Assembly: GCA_945872035.1 (NCBI GenBank)
Contig: CAMBYA010000172.1
Coordinates: 1-5,824, forward strand
DNA from: Rhizobium sp. Q54
Lineage (GTDB): Bacteria > Pseudomonadota > Alphaproteobacteria > SMXS01
Direction of reading: 5' to 3'
DNA: 5,824 bases
The position numbers and the translations under genes were made by a program. Positions 1 to 5,824 of the stretch are shown here, one piece after another (within the stretch, counting starts at the first letter, position 1; each line of letters opens with the position of its first letter). The notes beneath the pieces are model-generated. The model was not told the DNA's origin. It was given only the letters and a program-made list of their open reading frames with translations, and made no database searches.

Positions 1-1105
1 CGTAGCGCTCGCGGGCTTCCTCTTCGGTCAGGCCGCAGGTGCCGACCGGCGGCTGGGTGAACACGGCGGTCGGGATGTCGCGGTAGTCCATGGTGGCCGG
101 CCGGCCGCCGAACTGCGTGGCGGTGAAGGCCATGGCCTCGGCGATGGCGACCGGTGTGAGCTGGAACCGGTGGGTGACGTCGCCCAGCGCGAAGATGTTG
201 GGCACCGAGGTGCGGAAGTCGTCGTCGATGACGATGGCGCCGATCTCGTCCATCTTCACGCCTGCCTCCGCCAGGCCCATGCCGCCGGACTTGGGGTTGC
301 GGCCGACGGCATACATCACCGCGTCGGTCTCGATGGTCTCGCCGCTCTCCTGGGTCACCAGCAGGCTGCCGTCTTGCTGCTTGTCGATGCGGGCGATCAG
401 CGAGCAGTTGACCCTGATATCGATGCCCTTCTTGCGCATTTCCGTAGCGACGGTGTCGCGGACGTCGCGGTCGAAGCCGCGCAGGATCTGCTCGCCCCGG
501 TAGAGCTGGATCACCTTTGAGCCCAGGCCGTTGAAGATGCAGGCGAATTCCACGGCGATGTAGCCGGCGCCGGCGATCAGGATGCGCCTGGGCAGCGCCG
601 GCAGGTCGAACGCCTCGTTGGACGAGATGGCATGTTCGGCGCCGGGAACGTCCGGCATGGCCGGCCAGCCGCCGGTCGCCACCAGTATCTTGTCGGCGGT
701 GACGCGTCCCACCTCCTTGCCGTCCTTGGTCAGGGAAATGGTGTGCGCGTCGACCAGCGCGGCGCGCGCCTCGTGCAGCACCACGTTGTTGTTCTTCAGG
801 GTCTGGAGATAGAGGCCGTTGAGCCGGTCGATCTCCCTGTCCTTGTTGGCGATCAGCGTCGGCCAGTCGAACCGGGTCCCCTCGACCGTCCAGCCATAGC
901 CGTGCGCCCACTCGAATTCCTCGGCGAAGCCCGACGCGTAGACCAGCAGCTTCTTCGGCACGCAGCCGCGGATGACGCAGGTGCCGCCCACCCGGCTGTC
1001 TTCGGCGATGCCAACCCGCGCGCCATAGGACGTCGCCATGCGCGCCGCCCGAACGCCACCCGAGCCCGCGCCGATGATGAACAGGTCGTAGTCGTACTCA
1101 GCCAT
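1..1105 (-). CDS. gor: Glutathione-disulfide reductase, 3' end beyond window
   Basis: Cytosolic FAD enzyme that reduces glutathione disulfide with NADPH. The frame starts at ATG 1105-1103 and stays open to the left edge, giving 368 residues; family members are about 450-460, so most of the C-terminal dimerisation domain lies outside. An N-terminal FAD-binding Rossmann motif (IIGAGSGG, residues 10-17) is followed by the redox-active disulfide GGTCVIRGCVPKK with Cys43 and Cys48. A second Rossmann motif (GAGYIAVE, about 175-182) binds the pyridine nucleotide, and the arginines in YRGEQILRGFD (about 201-211) fit recognition of the NADPH 2'-phosphate, which favours glutathione reductase over dihydrolipoamide dehydrogenase. 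The second FAD motif, FALGDVTHRFQLTPVAI, lies near residue 310, and the interface domain begins at TAVFTQPPVGTCGLT. The start is supported by a Shine-Dalgarno sequence. The gene is codirectional with glmS but separated from it by the GIY-YIG unit, so probably independently transcribed. Trypanothione or mycothione reductase are less likely alternatives. Confidence 0.95.
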   Translation of the reverse strand, partial: MAEYDYDLFIIGAGSGGVRAARMATSYGARVGIAEDSRVGGTCVIRGCVPKKLLVYASGFAEEFEWAHGYGWTVEGTRFDWPTLIANKDREIDRLNGLYLQTLKNNNVVLHEARAALVDAHTISLTKDGKEVGRVTADKILVATGGWPAMPDVPGAEHAISSNEAFDLPALPRRILIAGAGYIAVEFACIFNGLGSKVIQLYRGEQILRGFDRDVRDTVATEMRKKGIDIRVNCSLIARIDKQQDGSLLVTQESGETIETDAVMYAVGRNPKSGGMGLAEAGVKMDEIGAIVIDDDFRTSVPNIFALGDVTHRFQLTPVAIAEAMAFTATQFGGRPATMDYRDIPTAVFTQPPVGTCGLTEEEARERY

Positions 1106-1111
1106 GGACAT

Positions 1112-1117
1112 CTCTCC
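1112..1117 (-). promoter_or_regulatory. Ribosome binding site of gor
   Basis: The minus strand reads GGAGAG with 6 nt before the ATG at 1105. This good spacing fixes the start of gor just ahead of the FAD-binding strand. Confidence 0.7.
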
Positions 1118-1129
1118 GCAAAGGTCGCG

Positions 1130-1160
1130 GTAATATGGAGGCGCACCGGGGATTACTCAA
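1130..1160 (-). promoter_or_regulatory. Possible gor promoter, weak
   Basis: On the minus strand a TTGAGT (1160-1155) is followed after 19 nt by TATTAC (1135-1130), the same -10 hexamer as in the clear tRNA promoter at the other end of the window. The 19-nt spacer is longer than ideal, so this is only a candidate. It would give a short leader of about 20 nt. Nothing else in 1106-1200 stands out. Confidence 0.25.
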
Positions 1161-1200
1161 CAGGGCGGGGACGCACACAGCCTTTTCCTACTCCCCTTAC

Positions 1201-1231
1201 ATTGTCACCCCGGACTTGTTCCGGGGTCTGT
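1201..1231 (+). repeat. Left arm of 31-bp inverted repeat, REP-like palindrome
   Basis: Identical over 31 nt to the reverse complement of 1557-1587. Inside it, ACCCCGGA (1207-1214) pairs with TCCGGGGT (1220-1227) around a CTTGT loop, an 8-bp GC-rich stem. It lies 17 bp beyond the stop codon of the GIY-YIG gene, so it could also act as a 3' hairpin for that transcript, though no T-tract follows. Short GC-rich palindromes of the form TGTCA-CCCCGG...CCGGGG are dispersed in many alphaproteobacterial genomes; membership of such a family is inferred from memory of the pattern, not searched. Confidence 0.85.
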
Positions 1232-1248
1232 TTCACCGCGTGACGGCT

Positions 1249-1536
1249 CTACGGAGTGAGGACGATTTCCTCCCAGTGAGGATTCCGCTCCTCGATGAGG
1301 TTGTACTTCCACTGCCGCACGTAGCGCTTGAGTTGCTTCTCGCGGGCGATAGCCTCGCGGATATCGTAGAAAACTTCGTAATAGACCAGCCGGTCGATCA
1401 CGTATTTGGCGGTGTGGCCCGGAACAGCTTTGCACTTGTGTTCCCAAACACGGCGAAGCAAATCGGAAGTTACGCCCACATACATCGCGCCCCGAGGCCG
1501 ATTGGCGAGGATATAGACGTAGTACTTCTTGTCCAT
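1249..1536 (-). CDS. GIY-YIG nuclease family protein
   Basis: A 95-residue protein that is essentially one GIY-YIG endonuclease domain of the small stand-alone bacterial type (COG2827, YhbQ-like). The two strand motifs are YYVYI (residues 5-9) and MYVGVT (18-23). They are followed by the helix LLRRVWEHK (26-34) with the conserved arginine, then KYVIDRLVYYE, then AIAREKQLK (62-70) with the probable metal-binding Glu66, and a C-terminal RNPHW (84-88). All expected catalytic positions are present and there is no frameshift, so it is probably active. ATG 1536 is chosen because the domain begins right after it; no Shine-Dalgarno is visible. An in-frame TTG at 1572, inside the right repeat, would add 12 residues. 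The natural substrate of this subfamily is poorly known. The flanking inverted palindromes suggest it acts on them or on similar structured DNA, but this is inference. Confidence 0.9.
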   Translation of the reverse strand: MDKKYYVYILANRPRGAMYVGVTSDLLRRVWEHKCKAVPGHTAKYVIDRLVYYEVFYDIREAIAREKQLKRYVRQWKYNLIEERNPHWEEIVLTP

Positions 1537-1556
1537 ACGACGGTGCTGATATCGAG

Positions 1557-1587
1557 ACAGACCCCGGAACAAGTCCGGGGTGACAAT
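1557..1587 (-). repeat. Right arm of 31-bp inverted repeat, REP-like palindrome
   Basis: Exact reverse complement of 1201-1231, including the 8-bp stem (ACCCCGGA at 1561-1568 with TCCGGGGT at 1574-1581). It lies 20 bp upstream of the nuclease ATG and 40 bp downstream of the glmS stop, so readthrough from glmS would pass through this hairpin before the nuclease gene. The nuclease frame is open through the repeat up to a TGA at 1590-1588. Confidence 0.85.
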
Positions 1588-1602
1588 TCAATAGAACCGA
1601 AA

Positions 1603-1621
1603 CGGCCATAATACTGGGCCG
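1603..1621 (-). terminator. Possible weak terminator of the glmU-glmS operon
   Basis: Just after the glmS stop the minus strand has CGGCC and GGCCG around a 9-nt loop (CAGTATTAT), followed by the moderately T-rich TTTCGGTTCT. The stem is only 5 bp and the T-run is broken, so termination here would be weak. The palindrome at 1561-1581 directly downstream might contribute. Confidence 0.3.
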
Positions 1622-1627
1622 CCACTC

Positions 1628-3454
<1,827 letters not shown>

Positions 3455-4801
3455 TCAGCCCTTGACCCTCTGCTTAGCGCTTTTCGCGCGGAACTTCGCC
3501 GCGCCCTTGGGAATCGACTTCTGCGGCGCGCGGGTGACGGCGATGGCGTCCTCCGCCACGTCGCTGGTGATGACGCTGCCCGCGCCGATCAGCGCCCCGT
3601 CGCCGATCTTCACCGGCGCCACCAGCGCGGTGTTGGAGCCGATGAACGCGCCGGCGCCGATGTCGGTGAAATGCTTGGCGAAGCCGTCATAGTTGCAGGT
3701 GATGGTGCCGGCGCCGATGTTGGCCTGCGCGCCCACCCGCGCGTCGCCGATATAGGACAAATGATTGGCCTTGGCGCCCCTCTCGATCACCGCCTTCTTG
3801 ATCTCGACAAAGTTGCCGATATGGGCGTCCTCGCCGATATCGGCGCCGGGCCGCAGCCGGGCGAACGGGCCGATCCGCGCGCCCGAGGCCACATGCGCGC
3901 CCTCGATGTGGCAGAACGCCTCGATCTTCACGCCGTCCTCAATGGAGGCGCCGGGGCCGAACACCACGCTGGGGCCGATGGTGACGTCGCGGCCCAGGAT
4001 GGTGTCGGCGCTGAAATAAACCGTGTCCGGATCGGCCAGGGTTACGCCCTCGGCCATGAAATGCTCGCGGCGGCGGTGCTGCCAGATCGCCTCGGCCTTC
4101 GCCAGTTCGGACCGGGAGTTGACGCCCATGACCTCCTCGGGCAGCGCCTCGACCACGGTAGCCTCCAGCCCCCTGTCACGGGCGATGGCGACCACGTCGG
4201 GCAGATAATATTCCTTGTTGGCGTTGTCGTTGCCGATGGCCCGCAGCAGGGCGAGCGCGTGCTTGCCGTCGAGCGCCATCAGCCCCGCGTTGCACAGGCC
4301 GATGGCCCTTTCGCCAGCGTCCGCGTCCTTGAATTCCACGATCCGTTTCAGCTTGCCCTTCTTCACCACCAGCCTTCCATAGGCGGCCGGATCGCCGGGC
4401 GTGAAGCCCAGCACCACCACAGCGGGATCGTCGTCCGCCCGGCGGCGCTCCAGCATCAGGCGGTAGGTGGCCGGCGTCACCAGAGGCGTGTCGGCGAAGG
4501 CGACGATGATGTCGCCATCGAAGCCGTCCAGCGCATCGGCGGCAGCCAGCATGGCGTGCCCGGTGCCCAGTGGCGGATCCTGCACGGCGACGATGGCCGG
4601 CGCGACCGCCTTGGCCACCGGGTCCATGTCCCTGCCGAGGACGACGATGGTGCGCTCCGGCGCCAGCTCGGCGGCGGCGGCCAGCACGTGATGCACCATG
4701 GCGCGGCCGGCGATGGGGTGCAACACCTTGGGCAGGCTGGATTTCATCCGCGTTCCCTTGCCCGCGGCAAGGACGACGACGGCGGTTTTCCTGGCTGTCA
4801 T
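3455..4801 (-). CDS. glmU: Bifunctional GlcNAc-1-phosphate uridyltransferase / glucosamine-1-phosphate acetyltransferase
   Basis: Acetylates glucosamine-1-phosphate with acetyl-CoA and then couples GlcNAc-1-phosphate to UTP, giving UDP-GlcNAc for peptidoglycan and lipid A. The 448 residues compare with 456 in E. coli. The N-terminal pyrophosphorylase domain has VVVLAAGKGTRMKSSLPKV (8-26), DPPLGTGHAM (about 74-83), FADTPL (about 101-106, alanine where many homologues have glycine, aspartate kept) and NANKEYYLPD (about 190-199). The C-terminal left-handed beta-helix begins near residue 260 with hexapeptide repeats (ILGRDV, TIGPSV, RIGPFARLRPGADIG) and carries the acetyltransferase motifs KANHLSYIGDA (about 343-353) and NIGAGTITCNYDG (about 361-373). 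It ends in a basic tail. ATG 4801 is chosen because it lies directly before the nucleotide-binding motif; the frame stays open upstream to 5128, but that part is antisense to the phosphatase gene. The Shine-Dalgarno is weak. First gene of the operon with glmS; transcription probably starts in 4802-4898. Confidence 0.97.
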   Translation of the reverse strand: MTARKTAVVVLAAGKGTRMKSSLPKVLHPIAGRAMVHHVLAAAAELAPERTIVVLGRDMDPVAKAVAPAIVAVQDPPLGTGHAMLAAADALDGFDGDIIVAFADTPLVTPATYRLMLERRRADDDPAVVVLGFTPGDPAAYGRLVVKKGKLKRIVEFKDADAGERAIGLCNAGLMALDGKHALALLRAIGNDNANKEYYLPDVVAIARDRGLEATVVEALPEEVMGVNSRSELAKAEAIWQHRRREHFMAEGVTLADPDTVYFSADTILGRDVTIGPSVVFGPGASIEDGVKIEAFCHIEGAHVASGARIGPFARLRPGADIGEDAHIGNFVEIKKAVIERGAKANHLSYIGDARVGAQANIGAGTITCNYDGFAKHFTDIGAGAFIGSNTALVAPVKIGDGALIGAGSVITSDVAEDAIAVTRAPQKSIPKGAAKFRAKSAKQRVKG

Positions 4802-4898
4802 GAAGGGGGTTCTCGCTTCCGCGCGGCTCTTTGCTTTCCAGCGGAAACCTGCCACAAAGGTCGCCGGTTTACCACCGCAGGATGCAGACAGCACCGCC
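4802..4898. promoter_or_regulatory. Divergent intergenic region between glmU and the HAD phosphatase gene
   Basis: These 97 bp must hold the 5' signals of both divergent genes. It is lower in GC than its flanks, with a small inverted repeat TTTCC-AGC-GGAAA at 4835-4847, a possible operator half-site pair or chance. I found no hexamer pair close to sigma-70 consensus on either strand. The phosphatase ATG has only a CAGGA about 16 nt upstream, too far to be a good ribosome binding site, and glmU also lacks a clear one. Confidence 0.35.
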
Positions 4899-5576
4899 AT
4901 GCGCCTTCCCGACACCGTGATATTCGACCTGGACGGCACCCTGGTCGACAGCGCCCCCGATCTGACGGGCGCGCTCAACCACACCATGCGCACCATCGGC
5001 CTGCCGGAGATCGGCGCCGACGAGGTGCGCCACATGGTGGGCCACGGCGCGCGCGCACTGATCCTGAAGGCGGCGACGGCAGCGGGCACCACGCTCGACG
5101 ACGCCACGTTCGACGCCGCGTTCGCCACCTTCCTCGACTATTACGCCGACCATATCGCCGACGGCACCACGGCCTTTCCCAACGTGATCGAGACGCTGAC
5201 CCTGCTCAGCGACAACGGCGTGAAGCTGGGCGTGTGCACCAACAAGCCCCAGCGCCTGACCGAGTTGCTGCTCGACAGCCTGGGCATGAGCCACTGGTTC
5301 GGCGCCATCCTGGGCGCCGACGCGGTGACCGAGAAGAAGCCCCACGCCGGCCACCTGACCGCCGCCGTCGACCGCATGGGCGGCGACCTGCGCCGCACGG
5401 TGATGGTCGGCGACAGCCAGACCGACGTGGACACCGCCCGCAACGCCGGCACGCCGGTCGTGGCGGTGACGTTCGGCTACTCGACGGTTCCCGCCGCGGA
5501 TTTGCTGGCGGACGTGCTGATCGACGATTTCAGCGAGCTGCCCGAGGCTCTGGCGGCGCTGGTGACCAAGCGGTAG
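4899..5576 (+). CDS. gph: HAD-family phosphatase, probable phosphoglycolate phosphatase
   Basis: A 225-residue cytosolic HAD-superfamily hydrolase with all four motifs: motif I FDLDGTLVDSAPDL (9-22) with nucleophile Asp10 and general acid/base Asp12; motif II VCTNKP (112-117) with Thr114; motif III lysine in EKKPHAGHL (Lys147 likely); motif IV VGDSQTDVDTARNAG (170-184) with metal-binding Asp172 and Asp176. The helical cap at about 20-85 is of the C1 type seen in Gph. The usual role is hydrolysis of 2-phosphoglycolate, from repair of oxidised DNA ends or from RuBisCO oxygenation, to glycolate. The length fits Gph (about 220-250). ATG 4899 is chosen because it leaves only eight residues before motif I; the longer in-frame extension back to 4698 overlaps glmU antisense and is not credible. 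It is divergent from glmU. MupP, the MurNAc-6-phosphate phosphatase of cell-wall recycling, is a close relative often annotated gph and cannot be excluded. Reaction class is confident, substrate less so. Confidence 0.9.
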   Translation: MRLPDTVIFDLDGTLVDSAPDLTGALNHTMRTIGLPEIGADEVRHMVGHGARALILKAATAAGTTLDDATFDAAFATFLDYYADHIADGTTAFPNVIETLTLLSDNGVKLGVCTNKPQRLTELLLDSLGMSHWFGAILGADAVTEKKPHAGHLTAAVDRMGGDLRRTVMVGDSQTDVDTARNAGTPVVAVTFGYSTVPAADLLADVLIDDFSELPEALAALVTKR

Positions 5577-5582
5577 ACCCAC

Positions 5583-5599
5583 CCGTCCGCAAGTGACGG
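5583..5599 (+). terminator. Possible hairpin after the phosphatase gene
   Basis: CCGTC and GACGG form a 5-bp stem around a 7-nt loop, starting 7 nt past the stop codon. No T-run follows, so it is weak as an intrinsic terminator. The much larger inverted repeat at 5628-5720 may be the effective transcript end. Confidence 0.22.
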
Positions 5600-5627
5600 A
5601 TGCAGGTTGTCTCACTCCCGCCCCTCC

Positions 5628-5720
5628 GTGCATTTGCGAGCGTAGCGCGGCAATCCAGCCCCTCCGCCACACAGCCATCGGCGGCCCGGCTGGGCTGCTT
5701 CGCGCTGCTCGCAGAAGCAC
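5628..5720. repeat. 93-bp imperfect inverted repeat, interspersed-palindrome type
   Basis: The left arm (GTGC at 5628, TGCGAGCGTAGCGCGG at 5635-5650, CCAGCC at 5655-5660) is mirrored by the right arm (GGCTGG at 5688-5693, CTTCGCGCTGCTCGCA at 5698-5713, GCAC at 5717-5720), with a few mismatches and a 2-nt offset. A central CCGCC (5664-5668) pairs with GGCGG (5680-5684), so nearly the whole unit can fold into one long hairpin. The arm pattern GCGAGCGTAGCG...GCAATCCAG resembles a family of interspersed palindromic elements that I recognise from alphaproteobacterial intergenic regions. It differs from the repeat at 1201 and 1557. It lies between the phosphatase gene and a tRNA promoter, codes for nothing evident, and may end the upstream transcript. 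Confidence 0.7.
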
Positions 5721-5727
5721 TGTTGGT

Positions 5728-5761
5728 GGAGGAGAGAAAAATGGCCGCCACCGGTTCTTGA
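5728..5761 (+). other. Strong Shine-Dalgarno and six-residue mini-ORF
   Basis: GGAGGAG (5728-5734) with 6 nt to an ATG at 5741 gives one of the best ribosome binding sites in the window, yet the frame stops after MAATGS at a TGA (5759-5761). That TGA overlaps the -35 box of the tRNA promoter. It may be the truncated 5' end of a lost gene, a leader peptide, or chance. No protein function is claimed. Confidence 0.25.
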
Positions 5762-5786
5762 CACCCGCGACCGAGGACCGTATTAC
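5758..5786 (+). promoter_or_regulatory. Sigma-70-type promoter of the tRNA gene
   Basis: TTGACA (5758-5763), a 17-nt spacer, then TATTAC (5781-5786): a perfect -35 and a good -10 at ideal spacing. Transcription would start near 5793, leaving a 5' leader of about 14 nt ahead of the tRNA at 5807, which RNase P would remove. Strong, short-leader promoters are normal for tRNA genes. Confidence 0.75.
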
Positions 5787-5807
5787 GGCGCGTCCTCGGC
5801 GACGAGG
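5771..5807 (+). repeat. Overlapping inverted repeats across the tRNA -10 and leader
   Basis: CCGAGGAC (5771-5778) and GTCCTCGG (5792-5799) are perfect 8-bp arms that bracket the -10 box. The right arm also takes part in a second hairpin, CCTCG (5794-5798) with CGAGG (5803-5807) around a GCGA tetraloop of the GNRA type, which ends on the first base of the tRNA. The two pairings are mutually exclusive. The first spans the promoter and so cannot form fully in the transcript. Confidence 0.5.
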
Positions 5808-5824
5808 GGCGAATAGCTCAGTTG
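5807..5824 (+). tRNA. tRNA gene, 5' end only
   Basis: GGGCGAA (acceptor 5' strand, 5807-5813) is followed by TA and the D-arm start GCTCAGTTG, the canonical tRNA positions 8 onward. The anticodon lies beyond the window, so the amino acid cannot be read; the 5' end resembles bacterial tRNA-Lys or tRNA-Val, but that is a guess. A well-formed promoter directly upstream supports the call. Confidence 0.85.

Larger units (their letters stand above)
1201..1587. mobile_element. Putative GIY-YIG element bounded by inverted palindromic repeats
   Basis: A 387-bp unit: a perfect 31-bp inverted repeat at each end, one intact GIY-YIG nuclease gene inside, and only 17 bp and 20 bp of spacer between gene and repeats. 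It sits between the 3' end of glmS (40 bp away) and the 5' region of gor. The gene is about 57% GC by hand count over 1261-1500, against about 68% in a sampled part of gph, which fits foreign origin. No target-site duplication is visible: the flanks read ...CCTTAC on the left and TCAATA... on the right. Each repeat is a REP-like palindrome rather than a classical IS end, and there is no transposase of a known IS family. The boundaries and the structure are seen directly; mobility is inferred. It could also be two independent repeat copies that happen to flank a resident gene. Confidence 0.5.

Noticed and set aside
1201..1587. Reading the unit as a CRISPR fragment or a classical insertion sequence
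   Set aside because: There are only two repeat copies, in inverted orientation, with no spacers, no transposase and no visible target duplication.
1135..1611. Longer frames on both strands across the GIY-YIG unit (158 codons plus strand, 134 codons minus strand)
   Set aside because: They run through the palindromes and lack recognisable domains; the intact GIY-YIG frame explains the coding potential.
4698..4898. N-terminal extension of the HAD phosphatase from an upstream ATG
   Set aside because: It overlaps glmU antisense and adds 67 residues with no counterpart in the family; ATG 4899 puts motif I at the usual place.
4802..5128. N-terminal extension of glmU from an upstream start
   Set aside because: This part is antisense to the phosphatase gene and precedes a nucleotide-binding motif that is normally at the extreme N-terminus.
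5628..5720. The long inverted repeat read as a structured small RNA or riboswitch
   Set aside because: There is no promoter evident in front of it and no recognised RNA family; a dispersed palindromic repeat fits better.

Overview
The window looks like a stretch of a high-GC alphaproteobacterial chromosome. The coding regions I hand-counted run near 68% GC. The proteins (glutathione reductase, GlmU, GlmS, a phosphoglycolate-phosphatase-like HAD enzyme) read as alphaproteobacterial, and the two families of intergenic palindromic repeats are of a kind common in that class. Genus and species cannot be told from this sequence.

Layout, left to right. (1) 1-1105, minus strand: gor, glutathione-disulfide reductase, cut off at its C-terminus by the window edge. 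(2) 1106-1627: an intergenic stretch holding a compact 387-bp unit. A 95-residue GIY-YIG nuclease gene (minus, 1249-1536) is enclosed by a perfect 31-bp inverted repeat (1201-1231 and 1557-1587), and each arm is itself a hairpin-forming palindrome. (3) 1628-4801, minus strand: a glmU-glmS operon, with the glmU stop codon directly abutting the glmS start. (4) 4802-4898: a 97-bp divergent intergenic region. (5) 4899-5576, plus strand: a complete HAD phosphatase of the Gph type. (6) 5577-5806: a non-coding stretch with a 93-bp imperfect inverted repeat of a second palindromic family, a seven-codon mini-ORF behind a strong ribosome binding site, and a near-consensus sigma-70-type promoter (TTGACA, 17 nt, TATTAC). 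(7) 5807-5824: the first 18 nt of a tRNA gene, cut by the window edge.

Function. GlmS makes glucosamine-6-phosphate from fructose-6-phosphate and glutamine. GlmU later acetylates glucosamine-1-phosphate and uridylylates it to UDP-GlcNAc, the precursor for peptidoglycan and lipid A; GlmM, the enzyme between them, is not here. The divergent HAD phosphatase could be a true phosphoglycolate phosphatase or, given its place next to glmU, a MupP-like sugar-phosphate phosphatase. Gor is housekeeping redox metabolism.

The most unusual object is the palindrome-bounded GIY-YIG unit at 1201-1587. It has the architecture of a small mobile or selfish element: a nuclease gene of lower GC than its neighbours, nested between two REP-like palindromes in inverted orientation, in the gap between two conserved housekeeping genes. 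I infer, but cannot prove from one copy, that the nuclease and the palindromes form a functional pair, analogous to REP sequences and their RAYT transposases.
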